Below, in pieces: positions 6,876 to 14,975 of a stretch of 64,000 nucleotides of DNA. The notes beneath the pieces are model-generated. The model saw only the letters and a list, made by a program, of their open reading frames with translations, made no database searches and was not told the DNA's origin. The translations under genes and the position numbers were made by a program. Numbering within the stretch: position 1 is the stretch's first letter; every line of letters begins with the position of its first letter. This stretch comes from JACCYX01 sp964610045 (GTDB lineage: Bacteria; Chloroflexota; Chloroflexia; Thermomicrobiales; UBA6265), in assembly GCA_964610045.1 (NCBI GenBank), contig CAZSUN010000004.1, forward strand, positions 1 to 64,000. The letters are read 5' to 3'.

Positions 6876-9671
6876 TCAGCGCTCGATGATGCCGAGTTCG
6901 ATTGCTCTGGCGATGGCAGCCCGGCGGCCCGACACGTCGAGTTTGGCGTAGATCGACCGGGTATGGGTTTTCACGGTCATGTGCGAAATGCTCAGCTCGT
7001 CTCCGATTTCCTTGTTGGAGAGCCGCCGCTGCAGGCCGAGCAGCACATCGAGTTCGCGGTTCGTCAGCGCTTCGATCGGGTCGGGTAACTGGCCGGCCTG
7101 GGTTTGGGTGCGCTTCCGCAGTGTCGCCAACGACCGCGTCAGCACGGCCTCGTCGTACTCGATCGCCTCGATCAGGAGATCGACATACTCGCTGCCGTGG
7201 CCTTCGTGGGTGTGCCATTCCAGTAGCGGCCGGACGAACTGGCCGGCATCGATGATGCTCCGCACCCGGCCCATGCCGGACGCACGTTCGAGCGTGGCAT
7301 GGAGGCGGTCGTGCGCGGCTGTCCCGTTGCCGTCCTGGTAGTCGAGCCAGGCCAGGACCATGTCGTACCCCAGTCGTGGGCCGGGGAGATGGTCGTTCGT
7401 GGCATGATCCGACATGGTGGTGACGATCTCCCGGACCCGGGCGGCCTGGGCGTCGGTACCGTCCTCCAGCAGGGGAGTCAGGAACCTGAGTGGGTACTCT
7501 TGCGTGGCCCGGAGCGCCCAGTTGGTTTGCGACAGCATGGCGTGCTGGATGGCGGCCAATCCCGCGGATGGTTCGCCGCGCCGCAGCGCCATGTGCGCGG
7601 CAAGTTGCCGGAGCCGGGGCAGGTAGCCCGTCATCGAAGGATCGCGGACACGTTCCGTGAGGGTGTCGAGGGTCGTCTGCGCGCCGTCGTGATCGCCCAG
7701 CAGGTCGAGCACCTCCACCAACTGGCACCCGCCCACGAACAGGAAGGTCATGCCCGAGGCTGGCTCGTGGAGCACCTGCTGCAGGTGCACGGCGGCCTGC
7801 TCCAGAGCATTGCGTTCGTAGGCGGTCGCGCCAAGGTAGAAATGGGCCTGGGTGATCAGCCGTTTGGACCCGAGCGCCTCGGCCTGGTGCAGCAACCTGG
7901 TGGCGCGGGCGCCATAGAGTTCGATCGAACCGGTGTGACGCGAGAGAACGACCTGGGCGGAGTATCCCCAGAGGCGTCGCAGGCCATTCAGGTGTCCGGG
8001 GTCGTTCATCGCCCGGTCGACATAGGCGTCAATGGTGCGTTGGGCGACCTCGGGATACCGGCGGCCGGCGGCGATCGCATACATCGGGACCGACATCAGT
8101 TCCGAGTAGCGTCCGCTTCCCGCTAGCCGTTGGAACGACGACTCGATCAGATCCGCGAGTGCCTCGTCCTCGCGCCCTGCCGCCTGCAGGACGAAGGCGT
8201 TCAGCAGGTCGATCTCCGCCTCCAGCAGGTCGCGATCCGGGCGGTTCCGGACGGCATCCTGGTTCAGGAGCCGGGTCGCCTGCTCCAGCAGGCCGGGGAG
8301 TGATCCGAACATCCCGCGAGCCTGGGCGACCATCGCCCGGGCCAATACCAGGTCGAGGCTCGCATCCGCGATCTCCGGCGGGAACTGGCGTAGCCATCCA
8401 TCGACCTCCAGCCATTGATCGTGGCAGAGGGCATCCTGGACGTGCGTGGAGACGAGCTCGACTGCGCCGGTGCGGTCGCCCGCAATCAGCAGGTGTTCGA
8501 GGGCGCGGTCGACCTTGCCATGCTGGGCGAACCAGGTGGCCGTCGCGATATGGAGCACGTTGACCTGTCCCTGACCATACAGGTCGAGCAGGCGCTGCTG
8601 CAGCACCTGGCGGAACAGGGGATGGAAGCGGAGCCATGAGCCGTCCTGGTCGAGCCGGGAGAGGAACATGCCGCGGCGCACGATCTCGTCGAGCATCTGG
8701 CTGGCGTTGACATGGGGGAGCCGCCCCGCAACGAGGCTCGTGGCGAGATCGGCCGAGACGACCGACGGCACCGACGAGATGAGCGCAAAGAGGTGGAGCG
8801 TGTCGGGCAGGTGATCGAGCAGGTCCGCGCTGAGGAACTCGGCGACCGCTTCCCGGGCCTGGTAGAGGCTGAGCGTGCCGGTGACCTGGTCCCCTCGCGT
8901 CATCTGGTTCACGGCCGCCAGCTGGATCAGGGCGATCCATCCCTCCGAATGGCGCCACCAGGTCTCGACCAGTTCGTCGTCTGGCGGCGTGCCCAGAACC
9001 ATGGTGAGATAGGCGACAACCTCCTCTCGCGAGAATGAGAGGGCCGCCGAGTCGATTTCGAGGGCGTGCCCGTGGGTGCGCAGCCGGGCAAGGGAGAGAG
9101 CTGGCTGCTGGCGGCTGCAGATGACGAGGTGGAGGTTCATGCCCGCCAGGTGCAGGATCTGCTCGATGAGATCCAGGGTCGGGCCGGACGTGATCTCCTG
9201 GAACTCGTCGAGCACGATCAGCGCGGGGTTGTCGAGTTCGGCCAGGTCGTCGGCTATGGCCGATGCCAACTGCGCCGGTGGCGGATACGGTCCGGTGATG
9301 ACGAGCGACAGGGCAGCGCGACCGGATTGCGGAGCGATGCGGTGGATCGTTTCGATCAGGTCCACGCTGAAGGCCTGCGCGTCGTTGCTGCGCGCGTCCA
9401 GCGTGATCCAGCCGGCGGTTCGTCCGCGCGTGGCGATCCATTCGCTGACGAGCGAGGTCTTGCCGTACCCGGCGGCGCCCACGATAGCCGTCAGGCGGCC
9501 AGTGGTCCCGGCATCCAGCAGGCGGTGCAGGCGAGGACGGGCGAGGAACCAGCGGCCAGGTTCCGGGCGGAGGAACCTGGCCCGAATCGCGCGCCCTGGC
9601 AGATACACTGGTTCGGGGCGCGCATCCGGACTTGTCGCGGGCCGCACCACCTTGATGCGGTTGTCTTCCAT
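6876..9671 (-). CDS. MalT-like LuxR-family ATP-binding transcriptional regulator
   Basis: The 931-residue STAND-type regulator has a Walker A motif (GAAGYGKTS, about residues 65-73), a Walker B motif (ALIVLDEF, about 155-162), a winged-helix region, a long helical TPR-like sensor region (about 350-850) and a C-terminal LuxR helix-turn-helix (NRELDVLLGL to VKTHTRSIYAKL, about 870-920). Such proteins bind an inducer plus ATP, multimerise and activate target promoters. No inducer can be inferred. It is transcribed toward the sulfatase gene, 236 bases away, which is therefore a candidate target. The start at 9671 keeps the basic N-terminal lead that precedes the ATPase core. Confidence 0.9.
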   Translation of the reverse strand: MEDNRIKVVRPATSPDARPEPVYLPGRAIRARFLRPEPGRWFLARPRLHRLLDAGTTGRLTAIVGAAGYGKTSLVSEWIATRGRTAGWITLDARSNDAQAFSVDLIETIHRIAPQSGRAALSLVITGPYPPPAQLASAIADDLAELDNPALIVLDEFQEITSGPTLDLIEQILHLAGMNLHLVICSRQQPALSLARLRTHGHALEIDSAALSFSREEVVAYLTMVLGTPPDDELVETWWRHSEGWIALIQLAAVNQMTRGDQVTGTLSLYQAREAVAEFLSADLLDHLPDTLHLFALISSVPSVVSADLATSLVAGRLPHVNASQMLDEIVRRGMFLSRLDQDGSWLRFHPLFRQVLQQRLLDLYGQGQVNVLHIATATWFAQHGKVDRALEHLLIAGDRTGAVELVSTHVQDALCHDQWLEVDGWLRQFPPEIADASLDLVLARAMVAQARGMFGSLPGLLEQATRLLNQDAVRNRPDRDLLEAEIDLLNAFVLQAAGREDEALADLIESSFQRLAGSGRYSELMSVPMYAIAAGRRYPEVAQRTIDAYVDRAMNDPGHLNGLRRLWGYSAQVVLSRHTGSIELYGARATRLLHQAEALGSKRLITQAHFYLGATAYERNALEQAAVHLQQVLHEPASGMTFLFVGGCQLVEVLDLLGDHDGAQTTLDTLTERVRDPSMTGYLPRLRQLAAHMALRRGEPSAGLAAIQHAMLSQTNWALRATQEYPLRFLTPLLEDGTDAQAARVREIVTTMSDHATNDHLPGPRLGYDMVLAWLDYQDGNGTAAHDRLHATLERASGMGRVRSIIDAGQFVRPLLEWHTHEGHGSEYVDLLIEAIEYDEAVLTRSLATLRKRTQTQAGQLPDPIEALTNRELDVLLGLQRRLSNKEIGDELSISHMTVKTHTRSIYAKLDVSGRRAAIARAIELGIIER

Positions 9672-9970
9672 CTCTCATCCCCCTCATCTCCACGCGGTTG
9701 CAGCGTTCGGAATCCGCGGCAACGCCCGTGCCGGTGGCGCCGGATAGGCTTCCGTCGCTGCCTGTGGGCCGGGAACTTGACGTTCACGACCGTGGGGTAC
9801 CTCATGCATTCTATCGAACGGGACACGTGTCCAATATGCGACGGGTGGCCCATCCCGCATCGCGCGGCGGTCGACCGCTGCCCACAGCCAACCCGGTATC
9901 GCGCGGATGCCCTCTCGCCCCGGATTGACAGGCGCACACTGGAGCACCACAATGCCGCCACAATCCAGTC
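9672..9970. other. intergenic region between divergent units
   Basis: This 299-base stretch separates the minus-strand LuxR gene from the plus-strand fluoride operon and must hold both promoters. I found no convincing -35/-10 pair and no open frame with a ribosome site. The only recognisable element is the riboswitch that begins at 9971. Confidence 0.5.
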
Positions 9971-10020
9971 GGGCGATGGGGTTCGCCCTAACCACACCAT
10001 GCGGTGTTGATGACTCCTGG
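9971..10020 (+). ncRNA. fluoride riboswitch (crcB motif)
   Basis: The segment matches the crcB-motif consensus. Helix GGGCG/CGCCC (9971-9975 with 9984-9988) encloses ATGGGGTT. A second helix ACACC/GGTGT (9994-9998 with 10003-10007) follows, and then the conserved TGATGACTCCT block (10008-10018). It lies directly upstream of a CLC-type fluoride transporter in an operon that also encodes CrcB, which fits its known role of switching on fluoride export when fluoride binds. The 3' end can pair with the ribosome site of the first gene, so control is probably translational. Confidence 0.9.
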
Positions 10021-10067
10021 CGTCAATCGCACTGGAGTTGCTGCGCGCTGCTCCAGTTCACCAGGGG
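10014..10067 (+). promoter_or_regulatory. riboswitch expression platform sequestering the ribosome site
   Basis: CTCCTGG (10014-10020, the end of the aptamer) is complementary to CCAGGGG (10061-10067), the likely ribosome site, through seven pairs including one G-U. A competing hairpin, ACTGGAG/CTCCAGT (10031-10037 with 10051-10057), lies between them. The aptamer segment ACTCC can also pair with GGAGT inside that hairpin. There is no T-run, so a terminator mechanism is unlikely. Confidence 0.5.
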
Positions 10068-10069
10068 TA

Positions 10070-11431
10070 GTGTCGTTGTCTGTGCCGAATGGGTTTCGAT
10101 GGTCTGTGGCGAGTCTGTCGCTCGCAGTCGTGGTCGGTGCGGCGAGTGGGCTGGCGAGCGCGGGCTTCCTCGTCGCCCTCGACTGGGCGACCGATGTCCA
10201 GGCGACGCATCCTGGCCTGCTCTACCTCCTGCCGCTGGCTGGCTTGGTCATCGCCTGGGCCTACACGGGGTATGGCCAGAATGCCGCCGCCGGCAACAAC
10301 CTGCTGATCGACCAAATCCACGCGACCGATGAGGTGAACCGGGTCCCGTTGCGCATGCTGCCGCTGGTGCTGGGGGCGACGATCCTGACGCACTTGTTCG
10401 GCGGCTCGGCCGGGCGCGAGGGCACCGCCGTGCAGATGGGTGGGGCGATTGCCGGCTGGTTGGCCCGGGTCCTGCGGCTGTCGGCCATCCACCTGCGACT
10501 GCTGCTGATGTGTGGTATCGGCGCCGGCTTCTCGGGCGTGTTCGGTACGCCGCTGGCGGGTACGGTCTTCGCGATGGAGGTGCTGGCGCTCGGCGGCATG
10601 CGTTACGAGGCGCTGATTCCGTGCCTGGTTGCGGCCGTCACCGCCGATCTGGTAGTGCGCGAGGTTGGGGTCCATCATCATGTCTACACCGTCTCCTCCG
10701 GGTTTTCCGGCATCTCGCTCGAAACCGTGCTGCTGGTGACGGTCGCCGGAATAGCTTTCGGGCTCGCCAGCCTGCTGTTCGCGGAGGCAACCGCCGCCGT
10801 CGAGCACTGGTCGCGCCGCCTGGTCTCCAACCCGTACCTGCGAATCTTCCTCGGTGGCGTCCTGGTCATTGGCATCACCCTCCTGTTCGGCACCCGCGCC
10901 TACAACGGGCTCAGCCTGCCGCTGCTGGAGGCCAGCTTCGAGGGCGGAGCAATCCCAACCTTCGCCTTCCTCTGCAAGATCATCCTGACCGCCGTCACCC
11001 TGGGAGTCGGCTTCAAGGGCGGCGAAGTGACTCCTCTGTTCGTGATCGGCGCTACCCTGGGCGCCACCCTTGCGGGGCCGCTCGATCTGCCCCCCGATGC
11101 CCTGGCCGCCCTCGGCTTTGTGGCCGTGTTCGCCGCGGCCGCGAACACTCCGGTCGCTTGCGTGATCATGGGCGGCGAACTGTTCGGCACGCACGCCATC
11201 CTGCTGTTCGGCATCGCGATCTTCGTGGCCTACACCATCTCCGGCCACCGCGGCATCTACCACGCGCAGCGCATCCTCACCCCGAAGCACCTGCATCCCG
11301 CCACGCACCCCGGACACGCCACCCTGCGCGAGGCGAGAGCGCAGCGACAGCCGATTCACGCGCGCATCCGCTCCTCTCGCCCAACCCGCCAGCGCGAGAC
11401 CACCGTGGTACCCCACAAGGAGGACGCATGA
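10070..11431 (+). CDS. CLC-family fluoride/proton antiporter
   Basis: The roughly 450-residue polytopic membrane protein of the chloride-channel superfamily should export fluoride in exchange for protons. Family blocks present are GNNLLID near the first filter position, GSAGREGTAVQ with the gating glutamate, GFSGVFGTPLAGTVFAMEV and GFKGGEVTPLFVIGA. The GREGT variant and the missing GSGIP serine are what I expect of the fluoride-specific branch. The riboswitch and CrcB support this strongly. The start is uncertain: GTG 10070, TTG 10076 (eight bases from AGGGG) and GTG 10082 are all possible, and the more upstream GTG lies inside the riboswitch. The TGA overlaps the next ATG (ATGA), indicating coupling. 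Confidence 0.9.
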   Translation: MSLSVPNGFRWSVASLSLAVVVGAASGLASAGFLVALDWATDVQATHPGLLYLLPLAGLVIAWAYTGYGQNAAAGNNLLIDQIHATDEVNRVPLRMLPLVLGATILTHLFGGSAGREGTAVQMGGAIAGWLARVLRLSAIHLRLLLMCGIGAGFSGVFGTPLAGTVFAMEVLALGGMRYEALIPCLVAAVTADLVVREVGVHHHVYTVSSGFSGISLETVLLVTVAGIAFGLASLLFAEATAAVEHWSRRLVSNPYLRIFLGGVLVIGITLLFGTRAYNGLSLPLLEASFEGGAIPTFAFLCKIILTAVTLGVGFKGGEVTPLFVIGATLGATLAGPLDLPPDALAALGFVAVFAAAANTPVACVIMGGELFGTHAILLFGIAIFVAYTISGHRGIYHAQRILTPKHLHPATHPGHATLREARAQRQPIHARIRSSRPTRQRETTVVPHKEDA

Positions 11432-11877
11432 CCGACGCCCCAGGACGCAAGCTGCTGGCTGTCCGGATCGTGGTGCGCGCGAAGGACCGGGCCCCCCACG
11501 ATGGCCGGTGGTGGCGGCGCATGGCCCGCCAGGACCTCGCCCACCACCTCGTGCGGCAGGCCCACGCGGCGGGCCTGCCGCTGTCGACCGTCCAGCGGTC
11601 ACCACTTGGGTTCGTCAACCACGGCCCCATCGTCGACGACGACGCGGGTGAATCGCCGAACCCGCACGCGGTCGTCTCGATCGAAATCGTGGGCGATACC
11701 GCATCGATCCTGGCGTTCCTCAACCGGCACCGGTCCGTGCTGGGTCACGCCCACGTCGATCTTCGCGACGCCACCGGATGGTCGGCAAACGCTGTCCACC
11801 CGGTGGCACATCATCCGCATCGACCGCGATGGGATGCCACGCTGCGGGAGGAGGACACCGATGGCACGGATGCGTGA
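11428..11877 (+). CDS. DUF190 protein of the fluoride operon
   Basis: The 149-residue soluble protein fits DUF190, a small ferredoxin-like-fold family known to occur with CrcB; its exact role in fluoride tolerance is not established. The family pattern is visible: an N-terminal strand (LLAVRIVVRA), a helix (LAHHLVRQAHAAGLPLSTV), a GF motif after a short loop, and a strand-helix unit (HAVVSIEIVGDTASILAFL). The start overlaps the transporter stop by four bases and has AAGGAGG upstream. The next gene starts inside its 3' end. The His/Arg/Asp-rich C-terminal tail is longer than usual and may reflect that overlap. Confidence 0.8.
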   Translation: MTDAPGRKLLAVRIVVRAKDRAPHDGRWWRRMARQDLAHHLVRQAHAAGLPLSTVQRSPLGFVNHGPIVDDDAGESPNPHAVVSIEIVGDTASILAFLNRHRSVLGHAHVDLRDATGWSANAVHPVAHHPHRPRWDATLREEDTDGTDA

Positions 11878-12589
11878 GTTCGGGTCGACGCCGTCCCGGT
11901 TCGATCTGGAAGAATCGTTCGCTACACTCGGATGCGGTGTCTGCTCGCTCCTGGAATCCCGGCTGGACCGCCACCTGGAGGCGATCAACTACGAGGCTGT
12001 CAACGATCCCGGCTTTCGTGAGGAATTCCTGGCCGGGGGCGGATTCTGCAACCCGCATGCCTACCGCTGGCTTCACCAGGCGTTCGTTCTCGGCACGGCC
12101 TCGCTCTATCGTGAGTTGCTCGTCGCCGCTCACGATCGATCACGGATGAGTGACGAGACGGCAAACTCCGGCCTCCTCGGCCGATGGCTCGACCGCCTGC
12201 AGGGCGACCGCGGGCACGCCAGGTGGAGAGGGCCCTGCCCAGCCTGCACCTGGCTCGACACTACCGAAACCGCGCTGCTCGAGACGTTGCTTCATTCGCT
12301 GCCTGAACCCAACTTCCGAACCGCATTCATGGCCGGGTCCGGGCTCTGCCTGCCGCACCTGCACCGGGCGATGGAGTTGGGCGCTGGCGACGAGGTGCGC
12401 GAGATTCTCCTGGCCAGATCGCAAACAACTGAAGAGATCCTGATCAAGCAACTGGGAGAGATCGTGCGCAAGCACGATTACCGGTTCAGGGAGGAACCAC
12501 CAGGCCTGGAAGTGGGGGCGGCAGAACGGGCAATCGCGCATGTGGTTGGCCAGGCTGGCCTGGAGTTCCCGCTTCGGATCGGGGCATAG
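11861..12589 (+). CDS. Cys/His-rich protein of the fluoride operon (DUF6062-like)
   Basis: The 242-residue soluble helical protein has two parallel modules, each with a Cys pair followed by a Cys/His site. The first has CGVC at about residues 25-28 and FCNPHAYRWLH near 62; the second has CPAC at about 126-129 and LCLPHLHRAM near 164. The spacing suggests two metal or Fe-S sites in a duplicated fold. It resembles DUF6062-type proteins, whose function is unknown. A strong GGGAGGAGG lies six bases before the ATG, which overlaps the DUF190 gene. Its place between the DUF190 and CrcB genes suggests a part in fluoride tolerance, perhaps protecting or sensing metals, but that is conjecture. Confidence 0.7.
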   Translation: MARMREFGSTPSRFDLEESFATLGCGVCSLLESRLDRHLEAINYEAVNDPGFREEFLAGGGFCNPHAYRWLHQAFVLGTASLYRELLVAAHDRSRMSDETANSGLLGRWLDRLQGDRGHARWRGPCPACTWLDTTETALLETLLHSLPEPNFRTAFMAGSGLCLPHLHRAMELGAGDEVREILLARSQTTEEILIKQLGEIVRKHDYRFREEPPGLEVGAAERAIAHVVGQAGLEFPLRIGA

Positions 12590-12604
12590 CACAAGGACAT
12601 CGAC

Positions 12605-12988
12605 ATGGATGCAGTCTGGATCGGCGTTGGCGCGGCAGTCGGGGCCAATGCCCGGTACTACGTTGGTCAGTGGGTTGCCGTGTGGTTGGGAGGTACGTTT
12701 CCCAGTGGCACCCTGATCGTCAACCTCTCCGGATCGTTCCTGATCGGGGTGATCGCCACCATCCTCAACGAACATCTGCATCTCGATCCGCACTGGCGGC
12801 TCCTTCTCGTCGTTGGACTCCTGGGTGGCTATACCACCTTCAGCTCGTTCTCGTTCGAGGTCATCGCGTTGATGCAGATCGACCGCTGGATCGCCGCCGC
12901 GGCCTATGTGCTCCTCAGCGTCGTGCTCGGCCTGGCGGCCTGCATGCTCGGCATCCTGCTGGTGCGCGCCCTCGGTAGCGGAGCGTGA
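12605..12988 (+). CDS. crcB: CrcB/Fluc fluoride channel
   Basis: The 127-residue protein has four membrane segments and works as a dual-topology dimer that lets fluoride leave the cell. Family residues are present: the ARY motif after the first helix, NLSGSFLIG in the second, and the GGYTTFSSFSFE break in the third with the Thr/Phe residues that line the fluoride path. AAGGAC precedes the ATG. It is the last gene of the riboswitch-led operon, 15 bases after the Cys/His-rich gene. Having both an antiporter and a channel in one operon is redundant, and may cover different pH or fluoride levels. Confidence 0.95.
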   Translation: MDAVWIGVGAAVGANARYYVGQWVAVWLGGTFPSGTLIVNLSGSFLIGVIATILNEHLHLDPHWRLLLVVGLLGGYTTFSSFSFEVIALMQIDRWIAAAAYVLLSVVLGLAACMLGILLVRALGSGA

Positions 12989-13092
12989 CAACAGGCCGGC
13001 AGTCTCGCTCACACTGCCGCCATGCCGGCCACTCCATTCCAATGAACACGCAAAATGCCGGCGCAAAATCAATCCGTGGGTATCATGCGTTC

Positions 13093-13257
13093 ACGGTATG
13101 AAAGTACCAACGTGGCGGACAGGGGCTTGCAAGACCCTGTATTGCGTCACCGTGGGAAGCACACGTACAACGCTCTCAAGCGCCCTTGGCCCAACTGGCG
13201 AGAGGCGGTCGCGCAATGTCGCGACACAGTGCAGGTTCGAACCCTGCAGGGCGCACC
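13093..13257 (+). ncRNA. structured RNA with 3' tRNA-like domain, copy B
   Basis: This is the inverted partner of the RNA at 1280-1450. A -10-like TATCAT (13081-13086) stands nine bases before the first hairpin, GGTAT-GAAA-GTACC (13095-13108), which has a GNRA loop; the spacing is the same as in copy A. GTGGCG (13112-13117) pairs with CGTCAC (13145-13150), enclosing ACAGGG/CCCTGT (13119-13124 with 13135-13140). In copy A this inner helix is TCTGGG/CCCGGA, so pairing survives sequence change. CGTG/CACG (13151-13154 with 13162-13165) forms a further small helix. TTGCG (13142-13146) is complementary to CGCAA in the anticodon-arm region (13212-13216). Function unknown; it lies 104 bases after crcB. 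Confidence 0.6.
13180..13255 (+). other. tRNA-like domain of RNA copy B
   Basis: All 76 bases are identical to those of copy A. The acceptor is 13180-13186 with 13248-13254, the T arm 13231-13247, and the anticodon-like arm 13208-13225 with loop CAATGT. Unlike copy A, the bases after the discriminator read CCC, so CCA is not encoded. The sequence CGCT-CTCA-AGCG (13171-13182) could form a hairpin that competes with the acceptor stem. Confidence 0.6.
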
Positions 13258-13391
13258 CTCCCACAGTATCCGTGCCGAATTCGTGTGCCGCGACGTTCGT
13301 GTAGCCGATCCCTGCCGTGGGCGATGCGCGTGTGACGCGCCCATCGAACTCCCACGGGCACGTTCGAACCTGGCGCCTCATTCGGAGACTA

Positions 13392-13454
13392 TCGACAGAT
13401 CGCGCGATCCCGGGTACCCTGCCGCAACCTAGTCAATAGTTGACTAGGTTGCGG
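13392..13454 (+). promoter_or_regulatory. promoter and palindromic operator of the aldehyde dehydrogenase gene
   Basis: TCGACA (13392-13397), a 17-base spacer and TACCCT (13415-13420) form a plausible promoter. The expected start lies in a perfect palindrome with 15-base arms (13422-13436 and 13440-13454) and a three-base centre. Its middle, TAGTCA-N5-TGACTA (13430-13446), recurs at the same relative place in front of modA (15252-15268). A repressor site covering the transcription start is likely. The full palindrome could also form a hairpin in the leader RNA. Confidence 0.6.
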
Positions 13455-13509
13455 CCTGGATCGTGGCGGTGGCCTGCCGTCGACGATCCATTCCTGGAGG
13501 ATATGCGCC

Positions 13510-14970
13510 ATGGCCATTGCCGAATCCCTGCAAACCCATTCGCTCTTCATTGCCGGCAAGGATGTGCCAGCCGCATCCGGCGCAACCTTCACCGTCCACA
13601 ATCCCGCGACGAACGCGCCGATCGCCCATGTTGCGCAGGCCGGTCGCGAGGATGTCGAGCGAGCTGTCGCGGCTGCCCGCGCCGCGTTCGACGACGGCCC
13701 GTGGCCGCGTCTCACGCCGTTCGAGCGGGGGCGGGTGGTCCAACGCATTGCGGACAGGATTCGCGAGCGCGCTGATGAGCTAGCCGGGGTCGAAAGCCGC
13801 AACACCGGCAAGCCGATTGCCCGGGCGCGTGGCGAGATCCTGTCCAGCGCGACCGTGTTCGACTACTACGCGGGCGCCGCAGACAAGTTTTACGGCGAGT
13901 CGATCCCGCTGGGGGCGGGGGTGGTCGACTTCACCCTCCGGGAGCCGGTTGGGGTCTGCGCCCAGATCGTGCCGTGGAACTTCCCCTTTTCGATGGCGTC
14001 GTGGAAGGTCGCTCCCGCCCTGGCGTCCGGCTGCGCCCTCATCCTCAAGCCCGCGAGCGTCACACCGCTTTCAGCTCTGCTGCTCGGGCAGATTTGTGCC
14101 GAAGCCGGGGTTCCCGACGGCATCGTCTCGGTGCTGCCGGGGCCTGGCGCCGAGATCGGCGAAGCGCTGGCAAGCCACTCCCTGATCGACAAGGTTGCCT
14201 TCACCGGTGAAACCGCGACCGGCACGGCGATCCTGCAGGCCGCCGCCGGGACGATCAAGAAGGTCTCGCTGGAACTGGGCGGCAAGAGCCCCAACATCAT
14301 CTTCGCCGACGCCGACCTCGAGAAGGCTGCCGCCGCGGCGGTGCCGGCCGGCTTCGGCAACTCCGGCCAAACTTGCACGGCCAGGACGCGGGTGTTTGTC
14401 TCCAGCAGCGACCACGACCGGCTGCTGCAGCACCTGACCGCGCACGCCGCCCAGTTCACGGTTGGCGATCCGGCCTCGCTCGACACGCAGATGGGACCGT
14501 TGATCTCGCCGGGTCAGCATGACCGGGTCGTTTCGTACATCGAGGTCGGCAAGGACGAAGGCGCCGAGCTTGCCTACGGCGGCAACCGGCCCGCAGGGTT
14601 CGAGGGTGGCAACTTCCTCGAACCGACGATCTTCGGCGGCGTCAGCAACTCCATGCGGATCGCTCGCGAGGAAATCTTCGGTCCGGTCATCTCGGTCATC
14701 CCCTTCACCAGCGAGGACGATGTGATCCGGGAAGCGAACGCCAACGACTACGGCCTGGCGGGTTCGGTCTGGTCGCGCGATATCGGCCGTGCCCTGCGGG
14801 TTGCCAAGGGTCTGCGGACCGGCATGGTGTCGATCAACTCCAACGGCGGCCCCGGTGTCTTCGGCCCGTTCGGTGGGTACAAGCACAGTGGGCTGGGGCG
14901 CGAGCTCGCGATGCACGGGCTCGAGCTCTATACCGAGGTCAAAAACATCTACATCGACATCCAGGCGTGA
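13510..14970 (+). CDS. aldehyde dehydrogenase (NAD(P)+-dependent)
   Basis: The 486-residue cytosolic enzyme of the ALDH superfamily oxidises an aldehyde to its acid; it is closest in style to betaine-aldehyde/semialdehyde dehydrogenases. Visible motifs are the cofactor segment PWNFPFSMASWKVAPAL, the FTGETATG turn, the catalytic glutamate in LELGGKSPN, and the catalytic cysteine in GNSGQTCTARTRV. GGAGG lies eight bases before the ATG. The first residues after the start (ESLQTHSLFIAGKDV) match normal family N-termini. The stop is six bases before the zinc-ribbon gene. It shares an operator with modA, which suggests a link to molybdate or to a molybdoenzyme substrate. The true substrate is unknown. 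Confidence 0.93.
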   Translation: MAIAESLQTHSLFIAGKDVPAASGATFTVHNPATNAPIAHVAQAGREDVERAVAAARAAFDDGPWPRLTPFERGRVVQRIADRIRERADELAGVESRNTGKPIARARGEILSSATVFDYYAGAADKFYGESIPLGAGVVDFTLREPVGVCAQIVPWNFPFSMASWKVAPALASGCALILKPASVTPLSALLLGQICAEAGVPDGIVSVLPGPGAEIGEALASHSLIDKVAFTGETATGTAILQAAAGTIKKVSLELGGKSPNIIFADADLEKAAAAAVPAGFGNSGQTCTARTRVFVSSSDHDRLLQHLTAHAAQFTVGDPASLDTQMGPLISPGQHDRVVSYIEVGKDEGAELAYGGNRPAGFEGGNFLEPTIFGGVSNSMRIAREEIFGPVISVIPFTSEDDVIREANANDYGLAGSVWSRDIGRALRVAKGLRTGMVSINSNGGPGVFGPFGGYKHSGLGRELAMHGLELYTEVKNIYIDIQA

Positions 14971-14975
14971 CCGCC

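Noticed and set aside
10031..10057. Hairpin ACTGGAG/CTCCAGT as a rho-independent terminator of the fluoride riboswitch
   Set aside because: It is not followed by a T-run. The ribosome-site pairing explains control better.
10058..11605. 515-residue open frame on the minus strand
   Set aside because: It is antisense to the CLC and DUF190 genes, is full of Gln/Arg/Gly/His-rich text and has no family character. It is a GC-driven shadow.
13092..13140. A second tRNA (Cys or Ala) just upstream of RNA copy B because of TTGCAAG in a stem-loop
   Set aside because: No acceptor, D or T arm can be formed; the stem-loop is part of the conserved 5' helices.
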